DNA from: Gammaproteobacteria bacterium | Lineage (GTDB): Bacteria > Pseudomonadota > Gammaproteobacteria > Pseudomonadales > Cellvibrionaceae | Length of the DNA stretch: 64,000 nt | Direction of reading: 5' to 3' | Assembly: GCA_021151835.1 (NCBI GenBank) | Contig: JAGKWO010000020.1 | Span: 1-64,000 of the forward strand | Part shown: positions 51,322-60,171 of the stretch, piece by piece | Layout: every line of letters starts with the position of its first letter | Position numbering within the stretch: the stretch's first letter is position 1 | Position numbers and translations under genes: made by a program | Notes under the pieces: generated by a model | Database searches by the model: none | Told to the model about the DNA's origin: nothing | Seen by the model: the letters and a program-made list of their open reading frames with translations, nothing else

Positions 51322-52245
51322 ATGAAAACCAACGCCTATTCCCCGGAAAATATTGGTGTGGTGATTACCACCTACAACCAGCCCGCCTGGCTGGAAAAAG
51401 TATTGGCAGCTTATGAGGCGCAACGTCTGAAGGATTTCCGTATTTTGATTGCCGACGATGGTTCCGGCGACGCGACCCGCGCAGTGATTGAGAAATTCCA
51501 ACAGCGTGGCACACTGGATATCGAACACGTGTGGCATGAAGACCGCGGCTTTCGCAAATGCCAGATCCTTAATAAGGTTATCGCCAGCACTGAGTGTGAC
51601 TACCTGATCTTTACCGACGGCGATTGCATCCCCGAGCCGGATTTTGTTGCCAAACACCGGCAACTGGCGCGCCCCGGTTATTTTCTCTCCGGTGGTTACG
51701 TGAAATTGAATATGGCCGTTTCTACGGCCATCGACGCCGATGCCATAAGCGCAGGCTCCCCATTTGCCATCGATTGGCTTGCCCGTCACGGCCAGAAGCA
51801 CAACCATAAGCTATGGAAGCTGGTTAAAAGTAAATGGTTAAAAAATCTCCTGAACACGCTGACCCCGACCAAAGCCACCTGGAATGGTATGAACAGCTCC
51901 ACCTGGACGGAGGCCATTCGCACTTGCAATGGTTTTAATGAAGACATGCAGTACGGCGGGCTGGATCGCGAATTGGGTGAACGGTTGTACAACCTGGGAT
52001 TAAAAGGCAAACAAGTACGTTACAGCGTGAGCTGCTTGCACCTCGATCACCCGCGCGCCTACGATACCCCGGAAACCTGGGCGAAAAACTATGCCATTCG
52101 CGCGGAAGTAAAACGACTGGGGCTTTATTGGACTCCCAACGGCATGACCAAAACCTCCTTGCCAGCGACAGCACTTGCCACAAAAGCACCGGTAGCCAGC
52201 CGGGTATCAGTTCATCCCAAAACCTCGCCAGCAGCAACCGCTTAA
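51322..52245 (+). CDS. Family 2 glycosyltransferase
   Basis: 307 residues from the ATG at 51322, which has GGAG 8 bases upstream; the open frame from 51295 lacks one. GT-A fold signs: V-V-I-T-T-Y-N-Q-P at the start, A-D-D-G-S-G-D, and the F-T-D-G-D-C-I-P D-x-D region. The later G-G-L-D-R-E-L-G-E-R-L resembles the galactosyltransferase C-terminal module. Cytoplasmic or membrane-associated, sugar transfer for a surface glycan or LPS core. The Ala/Pro-rich tail is not part of the fold. Confidence 0.85.
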   Translation: MKTNAYSPENIGVVITTYNQPAWLEKVLAAYEAQRLKDFRILIADDGSGDATRAVIEKFQQRGTLDIEHVWHEDRGFRKCQILNKVIASTECDYLIFTDGDCIPEPDFVAKHRQLARPGYFLSGGYVKLNMAVSTAIDADAISAGSPFAIDWLARHGQKHNHKLWKLVKSKWLKNLLNTLTPTKATWNGMNSSTWTEAIRTCNGFNEDMQYGGLDRELGERLYNLGLKGKQVRYSVSCLHLDHPRAYDTPETWAKNYAIRAEVKRLGLYWTPNGMTKTSLPATALATKAPVASRVSVHPKTSPAATA

Positions 52246-52276
52246 CAACCGTTACCAACGAGCGCGTTATGGTTGC

Positions 52277-53101
52277 TCAGCGAAAACGTTGCAAATCATA
52301 GTGGGCATAGAGCGCCCGCCATTGCTCGGTATTCCCTTCGCCGCGCACGTTGGTACGCTTTAACGCCACCTTCTGGGTTCCTAAAATAGGAGTGGGTTTA
52401 CGCCCGGGAGCCGATGAGCGGCGTATTTCTGTCCCCGCCATCAGCGACATGGCCTTGAACCACAAGTCGTCGGCACGTGGCGTCAGCGCCAAAAATAAAT
52501 CGCGCTGCAGTACATCCCCATGCAATGCATCCGGCGGATAAAGCACCCCGCCGTAGCCAATCGACATAAACCAGGGGTGGGTTAAATCACAACCATGTTC
52601 TACTGGCCATTGGTGATAGGGCTTGGGTAAACCGCACTGTTCGAATTCAATTTTGCGGCATTCATGGGCGATGATTGCGTGCGGGTAACGCAGGTGATCC
52701 TGATAGAGCCGATGCAACCAGTCCGCGGGGTACATAAGGTCATCGTCGCAAGTCACTATGACCTGGTCGGGATAGCGCTCCAGGGTGTGGATCAACTTGC
52801 GATGGGGACAGGTTAAGTCCACATATTCAATCGTAAAAATATCGCCTTCCAATTCAAGCAAGGCGCGCGGGATTTGCTGGCGCAACCCGGTGTTCAACCA
52901 CAGGATAATTTTTATGGCAGGAACGTCCTGCGCCAATAAGCTGCGCACCGTCAGCGCTACAGACTTCAAGCGGGATGGAATAGATGTGAGCGAGATAATG
53001 ACCGGCAGCGCCGGATCACTGCGCCGGTCCAGCGCACGGCAATCCAATCCTTTCAGTCGATAAGCCATCAACAATGACTTTGGCAACTGCTTTAGTTTCA
53101 T
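52277..53101 (-). CDS. Glycosyltransferase-like protein (GT-A type)
   Basis: 274 residues. P-V-I-I-S-L-T-S-I-P-S-R near residue 32 and V-I-V-T-C-D-D-D-L-M-Y-P (D-D-D motif) near residue 115 are typical of GT-A enzymes that bind a nucleotide-sugar with a metal. I-G-Y-G-G-V-L-Y-P-P follows. It has a different organisation from the neighbouring GT2 and faces the other way. The sugar and acceptor are unknown; the locus suggests a surface polysaccharide. Confidence 0.75.
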   Translation of the reverse strand: MKLKQLPKSLLMAYRLKGLDCRALDRRSDPALPVIISLTSIPSRLKSVALTVRSLLAQDVPAIKIILWLNTGLRQQIPRALLELEGDIFTIEYVDLTCPHRKLIHTLERYPDQVIVTCDDDLMYPADWLHRLYQDHLRYPHAIIAHECRKIEFEQCGLPKPYHQWPVEHGCDLTHPWFMSIGYGGVLYPPDALHGDVLQRDLFLALTPRADDLWFKAMSLMAGTEIRRSSAPGRKPTPILGTQKVALKRTNVRGEGNTEQWRALYAHYDLQRFR

Positions 53102-53270
53102 CGTAAAACCCTCGTCAGTCAGGCATCACCGCGCGCCAAACCTACCCGATCCCCATTTCACTAATATGACAACCCGCCACCTACTTACCCTGCGACTGGA
53201 AATTTCCCGCCCGCTGATAGCATACTGCCCCATACTCCATAGCATCGACGATTGGACAGCTGAGGAATTT

Positions 53271-53798
53271 ATGAGCCACCCACATATTCATCCACAAGCG
53301 TTAATGGCGAATAAAACCGCCACCACCTGTATCCTGGATGTGCGCACTGCAGCCGAAGTAAAAGCATCCAGCCTGCCCGGCAGTTTGCATATTCCCTTGC
53401 ATGAATTGACCCCCGAGCGCTTGCATCAGGAAATCCACAACAACGGTAAAAATGGCAGCCCTGTTTATTTGTTATGCCAGGGCGGCAAGCGCGCAGAAAT
53501 GGCCGCCGCGCAATTGCAGGGAAAAATCGATGCCGAATTTATTGTGATCGAGGGCGGTATCAACGCCATAAAAGCGGCAAATATCCCGTTAATCCAGGGC
53601 AAAGGCGCGATATCACTGGAGCGCCAGGTGCGTATCGTCGCCGGTTTCCTGGTATTGCTGGGAGTGATATTGGGCTTTCAGGTCAACAGCGGATTTTTCG
53701 GGTTGTCCGGATTTGTCGGCGCGGGCTTGATGTTTGCCGGAATCACCGATACCTGCATGATGGGCTTATTGCTCGCCCGCATGCCCTGGAATCGCTAA
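53271..53798 (+). CDS. Rhodanese-domain protein with membrane tail
   Basis: 175 residues from the ATG at 53271, with GAGGA before it; the frame from 53166 is longer but unsupported. The rhodanese domain (I-L-D-V-R-T-A-A-E-V, active site Y-L-L-C-Q-G-G-K-R-A with the catalytic Cys) covers about residues 10-110. A DUF2892-like pair of hydrophobic segments (V-A-G-F-L-V-L-L-G-V-I-L-G, G-L-S-G-F-V-G-A-G-L) follows. It handles sulfane sulfur at the inner membrane. The metallo-beta-lactamase gene follows 31 bp later. Confidence 0.85.
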   Translation: MSHPHIHPQALMANKTATTCILDVRTAAEVKASSLPGSLHIPLHELTPERLHQEIHNNGKNGSPVYLLCQGGKRAEMAAAQLQGKIDAEFIVIEGGINAIKAANIPLIQGKGAISLERQVRIVAGFLVLLGVILGFQVNSGFFGLSGFVGAGLMFAGITDTCMMGLLLARMPWNR

Positions 53799-53829
53799 AC
53801 CCTGCTTCTTTTATTCATGAGGGCGAGCC

Positions 53830-54522
53830 ATGATTTTCCGTCAGCTGTTTGAGCGTGAATCTTCCACTTACACTTATCTGCTTGGCTGTACCGAAACCCG
53901 TGCGGCGGCGCTCATCGATACCGTCAAAAGCGAGGTCCCGAAATATTTGCAATTACTGGACGAGCTGGACCTGAAACTGGTGTATGCGCTGGATACCCAC
54001 ACCCATGCCGACCACATTACCGGTGCCGGTGAACTGCGTGATGCAACGGGTTGCCGAACTTTGTTAGGGGAAGAAGCGCACTCCCCTTGTGTATCGGCCG
54101 GGTTAACAGATGGCGACCAGATCCCGGTTGGCACGCTTCTGCTTAAGGCGATTTACACTCCCGGCCATACCGACGATTCCTACTGTTATTTGCTGGAACA
54201 TGGCGGCCAATCCTGCGTTTTTACCGGCGATACCTTATTAATCCGCAGCACTGGCCGCACCGATTTCCAAAATGGCAGTGCACAGGCGCAGTACCACAGC
54301 CTGTTCGATAAATTACTCACCCTCCCCGACAACACCTGGGTGTACCCCGCCCATGATTACAAAGGGTGGCAAGTCAGCACTATCGGTGAGGAGCGGCAGC
54401 ACAACCCGCGCTTGCAACTCGGCAGCATCGAGGCCTATGTTGATTTTATGCACAACCTGAAACTACCCAGCCCCACGTTGATGGATATCGCCGTACCCGC
54501 TAATCGCACCTGCGGCAAATAG
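53830..54522 (+). CDS. Metallo-beta-lactamase-fold persulfide dioxygenase-like protein
   Basis: 230 residues. H-T-H-A-D-H-I-T-G (near residue 57), G-H-T-D-D-S-Y near 115, and G-D-T-L-L-I-R-S-T-G-R-T-D-F near 137 match ETHE1/Blh-type enzymes, which use one iron to oxidise glutathione persulfide to sulfite. Pairing with a rhodanese is typical of sulfide or persulfide detoxification. Full length. Confidence 0.85.
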   Translation: MIFRQLFERESSTYTYLLGCTETRAAALIDTVKSEVPKYLQLLDELDLKLVYALDTHTHADHITGAGELRDATGCRTLLGEEAHSPCVSAGLTDGDQIPVGTLLLKAIYTPGHTDDSYCYLLEHGGQSCVFTGDTLLIRSTGRTDFQNGSAQAQYHSLFDKLLTLPDNTWVYPAHDYKGWQVSTIGEERQHNPRLQLGSIEAYVDFMHNLKLPSPTLMDIAVPANRTCGK

Positions 54523-54602
54523 CCAAATTCACCAGGGCATAACAATACTGCTGCCGGATTTGCTAGAATCGCGGCCTCAAAAATTCCGCAGAGAACACAA
54601 CC

Positions 54603-54998
54603 ATGCTAATCCAGGCCCCTATCTCCCTTGGCGAGTTGATCGATAAAATCACCATTCTGGAAATCAAAGCAGTCCACATGGGCGATGAAACCAAACTCAA
54701 AAATGTCACCCATGAACTGAACATCCTCAATGACAAAGTGAATAATTTGCTGGACGCAGCGGGCCAAACTAAACTGGAGCCATTGAAAAAATCCCTGAAG
54801 GACATCAACCAGGAATTGTGGGTTATTGAAGACGATATTCGCGATTGTGAACGCGATAAAGATTTCAGCGATAAATTCATCCAGCTTGCGCGCGCGGTTT
54901 ATTTCACCAACGACAAGCGTGCCGCAGTGAAAAAAGAGATAAACCTCGCCTTCGGCTCAGAGCTGATCGAAGAAAAATCCTACAAGAATTATCAATAA
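54603..54998 (+). CDS. DUF6165-like protein
   Basis: 131 residues, soluble, almost all helical with a coiled-coil character (I-L-N-D-K-V-N-N-L-L, D-D-I-R-D-C-E-R-D-K). The start P-I-S-L-G-E-L-I-D-K-I-T-I-L-E-I-K is the hallmark of DUF6165 proteins. They occur beside glycosyltransferase and LPS genes; the biochemical role is unknown to me. Followed by waaC after 117 bp. Confidence 0.75.
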   Translation: MLIQAPISLGELIDKITILEIKAVHMGDETKLKNVTHELNILNDKVNNLLDAAGQTKLEPLKKSLKDINQELWVIEDDIRDCERDKDFSDKFIQLARAVYFTNDKRAAVKKEINLAFGSELIEEKSYKNYQ

Positions 54999-55115
54999 CC
55001 TTTACATGCCTGTTGCAAAAACCATGGGATTAATCCCTACCGTGACCTATAGCAAATTGCGCAAGCCATTTGCATTATTCCGCTGCCTGCCGGATAACTT
55101 GCCGGGATGTGATGC

Positions 55116-56147
55116 ATGAAAATCCTGCTCATTAAAATGTCCTCCATGGGCGATATTTTCCACACCTTCCCGGCCATCAGTGATATCAGGAAACATTTTC
55201 CGGACGCGCAGATCGATTGGGTTGTTGAAGACAGTTTTAAGGAAATTGTGGATTGGCATCCCGCTGTAAACAAAGTGATTCCGATTCATTTGCGCCGCTG
55301 GGTAAAACAACGCAATAGAACCGCGTGGCAAGAATTTAAAGCCTGGCGGAGGGAGTTACGGCAGGAAAATTATGACATTGTGATTGATGCGCAAGGGTTG
55401 CTAAAAAGTGCGGTGATTGCCAGGTGCGCCAAAAGCACGGCGATTCATGGCTACGATAAACATTCCGCGCGCGAAGCGATTACCCATTGGTTTTATAAAA
55501 TACAACACCAGGTTGATAAAGAACAACATGCGGTAGAACGTACCCGCCAGTTGGTTGGCAAGGTGCTGGGCTACACGCCGGGTGAAAAATTAAATTTTGG
55601 TATCAACCAGAATTTTACCCACATCCCAAAAAATCCACGCAAATTAATTTTTATTATTGGCACCAGTTGGGTCACTAAATTATGGGCTGCCGATGAGTGG
55701 AAAGCGCTAACGCAAATTGCATTAACGGCAAATTTTGCAGTGGAAATTATTTGGGGCAGCCCGGAGGAACAAGCTATTGCCGACGGCATTATTGCCAGTT
55801 GTCCGGGAGCTACGCGCCCGGAAAGGCGTTTATCCATTACCACCATTGCTGAAAAGCTGGTAGAAGCCGCCGGGGTCATTGGGCTGGACACCGGTTTTTC
55901 CCATCTCGCCGGCGCATTGGAAACACCTACCATCGCCTTGTATGGCGCAACATCGCCCACCAAGGTAGGTTTGATTGGTGAACACACGCACAATCTGCAA
56001 ATGGATAATCCTCTTGAGTGCATGCCCTGCCACAAACGACACTGCAAATGGCTGCCTGAACACAGCATAGATACGCCTCAATGTATGACCAGTATCAAAG
56101 CTGCACAGGTTTGGTCGGAGTTGCAAAAGAAAATTTCATTGCATTAA
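55116..56147 (+). CDS. waaC: LPS heptosyltransferase I
   Basis: 343 residues, GT9 fold. M-K-I-L-L-I-K-M-S-S-M-G-D-I-F-H-T-F-P starts the protein and D-T-G-F-S-H-L-A-G-A-L is the nucleotide-sugar-binding motif near residue 260. Transfers the first L-glycero-D-manno-heptose to Kdo in the LPS inner core, on the cytoplasmic face. Length matches the family (about 320-350). First clear LPS-core enzyme of the locus. Confidence 0.9.
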   Translation: MKILLIKMSSMGDIFHTFPAISDIRKHFPDAQIDWVVEDSFKEIVDWHPAVNKVIPIHLRRWVKQRNRTAWQEFKAWRRELRQENYDIVIDAQGLLKSAVIARCAKSTAIHGYDKHSAREAITHWFYKIQHQVDKEQHAVERTRQLVGKVLGYTPGEKLNFGINQNFTHIPKNPRKLIFIIGTSWVTKLWAADEWKALTQIALTANFAVEIIWGSPEEQAIADGIIASCPGATRPERRLSITTIAEKLVEAAGVIGLDTGFSHLAGALETPTIALYGATSPTKVGLIGEHTHNLQMDNPLECMPCHKRHCKWLPEHSIDTPQCMTSIKAAQVWSELQKKISLH

Positions 56148-56173
56148 TTTATTTTCAAAGGAAGTTCTGCACT

Positions 56174-58021
56174 ATGACTTTGGTTTTTTCCAAGGACGCG
56201 ATCACCCCCTATCAAGATCGTCGCTGGCTTGCCCCTTTCACTACTATCAATGCGATTATTATGGCCCTTGTCACCTTATGGCATAGCCAATGGCCACTTT
56301 CACCGGAAGCCCAGGTTTATCTCGTTGCGGGTATGGTTATCCATTTTGCGGTGTTATCTTTTGCGGTGACCCTGGGCATATTGGTATTGGGTTTTTTACT
56401 GCGTTTGCGTAAGCATCGGATGACGCTGGCAATAATTGTATTTGCGCTCGCACAATTAATTGTTATTACGAACGTAAAAGTGTTCAGCCTCTACCATTTC
56501 CATTTGAACGGCATGGTAATTAATTTATTGTTCAGCGGTGCGCTGCTGGAAAATATCGCATTTTCATGGCAGATGTGGGCATCTATCGCCGCAATTTTAG
56601 TGAGTGTTCTAATCGGCCAACGCTTGGTAATTGCGCTCAGTCGCAAAATTTCTACCGTGAATTCGTTGAGCAACCGGCACTACTTCGGGTTTTTTCTGAC
56701 AAGCTATATCGGCTTGCAATTATTGAGTGGCTGCGCCGATGCGTTTGGCTGGAATAATCTCACCGCGCAAAATCGCTATATTCCCTGGATGCCGACTACC
56801 ACCATGCGCTCATCGCTGGAGAAAATGGGTTTTGAGGTCCAACAACAATCCGGCAAATTCAAATCAAATACCGCCGAGGGTTTGAAATATCCCACCGCTC
56901 CATTGCACTGTGCCCCGCAAGAGAAACTGAACATTTTAATGCTGGTGGTGGATTCCTTGCGATTTGATCAATTAAACGCCGAAGTAATGCCCAACAGTTT
57001 TCAATTAAAAAACCAGGCGCTTGCCTTCGAAAATCATTTTAGTACCAGTAACTCTACGCGCTACGGTTTGTTCAGTATGTTCTACGGCATTTCCGGCAGC
57101 TATTGGAAACCGATGCTCGCTGCTGAACGCGGCAGTGTTTTATTTGATGTGACGCAACAACTTGATTACAAGCATTTTATTTACGGCAGCAGCACCCTCA
57201 CCTTCCCCGAGTTTGATCGCACTATTTTTTCCGCACTGCGCGACCAGTTACAATCCGGGCAATATAAAAACAGTGCGGCCAACGATATCGACATCACCGA
57301 GCGCTTTATCCGCGATTTAAAAGCACAACCGGTGAAAGAACCATTTTTCGGCTTTTTATTTTTTGATGCGCCGCATGGCTTCGGCATACCGCAAGATTAT
57401 CCACGGCGTTTCGAGCCAATGCTGGAGAAAGTTAACTATCTGGAGTTAAACAATAATTATGATCCAGTCCCTTTTCTCAATTTGTACAAAACCACAGCGC
57501 ATTTTGTTGATGGCCTGATTAAACAAATACTGGACGAGCTGGCAGCCCAACAACGCTTGCACAATACCCTGGTCATTATCACCAGTGACCACGGCCAGGA
57601 ATTCAATGAACTGCATAAAAACTTCTGGGGCCATAACGGCAACTTTAGCCAATGGCAAACAAAGGTGCCGTTATTAATATTGTGGCCGGGAAAAGACCCG
57701 GCCAGTATTACTCGCCTGACCAGCCATGAGGATATGATCCCCAGCCTGTTAACCGGAGCCTTGGGGTGCAGCAACCCCATCAGTGATTATTCAACCGGGC
57801 AATCCCTGTTAGCAAATGGAACAAACCCGCAACGAGGCTTACTAATGGAGTCTTGGACCGACAGGGCAATCCTGTATGATAACCACCTTTATCTCATCGA
57901 CCCGATTGGCGATATCGATGTTGTCGACCAGAATTACGATCCGGTAGAAAATATCACGCTACCACCAAAAATTCTTGCTGACACCATTGAGCATATGTCG
58001 CGCTTTCTCAAAAGTAATTGA
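56174..58021 (+). CDS. YejM/PbgA-like membrane protein with sulfatase-fold domain
   Basis: 615 residues from the ATG at 56174 (AGGAAG upstream); the frame opens earlier at 56081, inside waaC. Five membrane spans in the first 190 residues (DUF3413-like) precede a sulfatase-fold domain with L-V-V-D-S-L-R-F-D, T-S-N-S-T-R-Y-G-L-F-S (the nucleophile area) and I-T-S-D-H-G-Q-E-F. In E. coli the homologous PbgA binds LPS and controls LpxC stability; others in this fold transfer phosphoethanolamine or phosphoglycerol. The role here is not certain. Confidence 0.82.
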   Translation: MTLVFSKDAITPYQDRRWLAPFTTINAIIMALVTLWHSQWPLSPEAQVYLVAGMVIHFAVLSFAVTLGILVLGFLLRLRKHRMTLAIIVFALAQLIVITNVKVFSLYHFHLNGMVINLLFSGALLENIAFSWQMWASIAAILVSVLIGQRLVIALSRKISTVNSLSNRHYFGFFLTSYIGLQLLSGCADAFGWNNLTAQNRYIPWMPTTTMRSSLEKMGFEVQQQSGKFKSNTAEGLKYPTAPLHCAPQEKLNILMLVVDSLRFDQLNAEVMPNSFQLKNQALAFENHFSTSNSTRYGLFSMFYGISGSYWKPMLAAERGSVLFDVTQQLDYKHFIYGSSTLTFPEFDRTIFSALRDQLQSGQYKNSAANDIDITERFIRDLKAQPVKEPFFGFLFFDAPHGFGIPQDYPRRFEPMLEKVNYLELNNNYDPVPFLNLYKTTAHFVDGLIKQILDELAAQQRLHNTLVIITSDHGQEFNELHKNFWGHNGNFSQWQTKVPLLILWPGKDPASITRLTSHEDMIPSLLTGALGCSNPISDYSTGQSLLANGTNPQRGLLMESWTDRAILYDNHLYLIDPIGDIDVVDQNYDPVENITLPPKILADTIEHMSRFLKSN

Positions 58022-58060
58022 TCGTCCAACTATAGATAATTTATTCGCCTGGATATCACC

Positions 58061-59083
58061 ATGAGCAAACACTATTTATTTTATGGTTCAGAGCGCTACA
58101 CCCAGGCGATAATGCGCCCCATTGACGCCGCCATAAAAGCGCGCGGTGACAAAGTCGCCTGGTTCTTTAACGGCCCCGGCGCAGAAGATTTGCAGGACGA
58201 TGATCACTTGTTGGCGACTGTCGATGATGTGATGCGCTGGAACCCGCGTGCGGTCATTACCCCGAACAATATGGTTCCGCATTTTTTCCCCGGTGTTAAA
58301 GTCCAAACATTCCATGGCTTTGATGCCGGCAAGCCCAGGCATATTTATATCCGTGGCTTTTTTGATTTGTATTGCACCACCGGCCCCGCTGATACCCAAC
58401 AATTTTTAGCACTTGCCAACAAGTTGCAACACTTCCACGTTGTGGAAACCGGTTGGCCCAAACTCGATTATTTTTTTACCCGGTTACCGGAAAATTTGCC
58501 CCCCGTTAAACAACCGCCAACCATTCTCTATCACTCGACTTTTTCGCCCTCGTGGAGCGCAGCGGAAATACTGTATCCGGAAGTAAAACGGCTCAGCCAA
58601 ACCGGTGAATGGAAATGGGTGGTAACCTTGCATCCCAAAATGAACAAGGAAACCCGCGCAAAATTCCAGGCACTGGAAAATGAAAACCTCACATTCTCCA
58701 ACACTGACAATATTCTGGAATTATTTGGTGAGGCCGATGTAATGTGCTCGGACACATCATCTGCCTTGAGCGAATTTTTACTCACGCGCAAACCGGTGGT
58801 AACCTTTAACAATCGCCGCCCCGGCCCACAATTAATTGATATACACAAACCGGAAGATTTTGAACCCGCCATACGCCGCGCATTAACGCGCCCTGTAGAG
58901 TTGATGCAAGCGATTACTGCATTTGGTGAATCCATACATCCGGCGCGCGATGGCAAATCTGCCGAACGAATTCTGGATGCGATTGACGATTTTATCAGCC
59001 GCGGAGGAAAAAACCCGAAAGCCAAGCCCTGGAATTTCTGGCGCAAATTCAAGCTCAGACAAAAAATGAAGTATTGGAAATAG
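58061..59083 (+). CDS. CDP-glycerol glycerophosphotransferase-like protein
   Basis: 340 residues. The family pattern is visible as T-F-H-G-F-D-A-G-K-P (near residue 86) and M-C-S-D-T-S-S-A-L-S-E-F (near residue 228), as in TagB/TagF-type enzymes that transfer glycerol-phosphate or ribitol-phosphate from a CDP carrier. Such genes in Gram-negative envelope loci decorate LPS or capsule. Basic C-terminal tail. Positioned 39 bp after the YejM-like gene; the next gene starts 8 bp after its stop. Confidence 0.75.
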   Translation: MSKHYLFYGSERYTQAIMRPIDAAIKARGDKVAWFFNGPGAEDLQDDDHLLATVDDVMRWNPRAVITPNNMVPHFFPGVKVQTFHGFDAGKPRHIYIRGFFDLYCTTGPADTQQFLALANKLQHFHVVETGWPKLDYFFTRLPENLPPVKQPPTILYHSTFSPSWSAAEILYPEVKRLSQTGEWKWVVTLHPKMNKETRAKFQALENENLTFSNTDNILELFGEADVMCSDTSSALSEFLLTRKPVVTFNNRRPGPQLIDIHKPEDFEPAIRRALTRPVELMQAITAFGESIHPARDGKSAERILDAIDDFISRGGKNPKAKPWNFWRKFKLRQKMKYWK

Positions 59084-59091
59084 GATTAACT

Positions 59092-60165
59092 ATGTCCAGC
59101 GTGCTTATTGATGCAAGCCTTATCCACTATGCCAATACCGGGATAGCGAATGTGATGCGCTCCTTATTAACAGGAATTGAAGCGCACCCCGAGGCGTCTA
59201 TCGATTATAAAATCCTCGTTCCGCATAACCACAGTTTTTCTGCCAGGGAAAATATTAGTTATGTCCCCGTGCGTAAATGGCAAAAATTTGTTCCTCCGAG
59301 TTTACCGCGTGTTGATGTGTGGCATTCAACGTACCAGAGCTTTCGCTTTCTTCGAAAAGCAAAAAATACCCGTCAGGTTATCACTGTCCATGATCTCAAC
59401 TTTCTTTACGAAAAAAATGCCTATAAAGCCAAATTTCATTTGGACAGATTGCAGCAACGGGTAGATCGGGCGGATGCATTGGTAACCATCTCGCAATTTG
59501 TGGCCAATGATATAAAGAAACATATCAAATTGAATGATAAACCGGTGGAAGTCATTTACAACTGCGTAGAAAACCTGCAGCAGCACCCGGCAACCCAACC
59601 ATCATTCTACCAACAGGATGCACCTTTTTTCTTTACGCTCGGCGCTATGCGTCGCAAGAAAAACTTCCACACATTACTGGACGTGATGGCACGTATACCC
59701 GACCATCAACTTTATATTTGCGGCAATCTGGACGATAAGGGATACATCGAAGAACTACACCAGAAAATAGCCGCGCTGAAATTAAACAACGTGCACATTT
59801 GTGGCCCGATAAGTAGCGCCGAAAAAATCTGGCTGTACCAGCACGCCGACGCTTTTTTATTTCCATCCATGTTTGAAGGGTTCGGCCTGCCGGTCATTGA
59901 AGCCATGCAATTTGGAGCACCGGTATTTACATCCAATATGACCAGCCTGCCTGAAGTCGCCGGAGGGCATGCTGTTATCTGGGAAAATTTTGCCCCGGAT
60001 TACATGACTGAAATGTTGCTTGAAAACCTGCCGCGCCTGAAAAATGATGCAATCAATCGCGAAAAAATGATTGCTTATGCAACCAGTTTTAACCTTGATA
60101 AAAATATCCAGCAGTATGTGAGCCTTTATCAACGCCTGGCCACTACATCCGCGAGCGGGGCGTAA
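59092..60165 (+). CDS. Family 4 glycosyltransferase
   Basis: 357 residues from the ATG at 59092, with AGGA upstream; a start at 59074 lies within the previous gene. GT-B fold with the signature S-M-F-E-G-F-G-L-P-V-I-E-A-M (E-x7-E, near residue 265) and T-L-G-A-M-R-R-K-K-N-F in the middle. Adds a sugar, probably to the LPS core, from a nucleotide donor. Second sugar-transfer gene of this plus-strand block. Confidence 0.85.
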   Translation: MSSVLIDASLIHYANTGIANVMRSLLTGIEAHPEASIDYKILVPHNHSFSARENISYVPVRKWQKFVPPSLPRVDVWHSTYQSFRFLRKAKNTRQVITVHDLNFLYEKNAYKAKFHLDRLQQRVDRADALVTISQFVANDIKKHIKLNDKPVEVIYNCVENLQQHPATQPSFYQQDAPFFFTLGAMRRKKNFHTLLDVMARIPDHQLYICGNLDDKGYIEELHQKIAALKLNNVHICGPISSAEKIWLYQHADAFLFPSMFEGFGLPVIEAMQFGAPVFTSNMTSLPEVAGGHAVIWENFAPDYMTEMLLENLPRLKNDAINREKMIAYATSFNLDKNIQQYVSLYQRLATTSASGA

Positions 60166-60171
60166 GAAAGC

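Noticed and set aside
51172..51807. 211-residue minus-strand frame antisense to the GT2 gene
   Set aside because: It has no family features, while the opposite strand encodes a clear glycosyltransferase.
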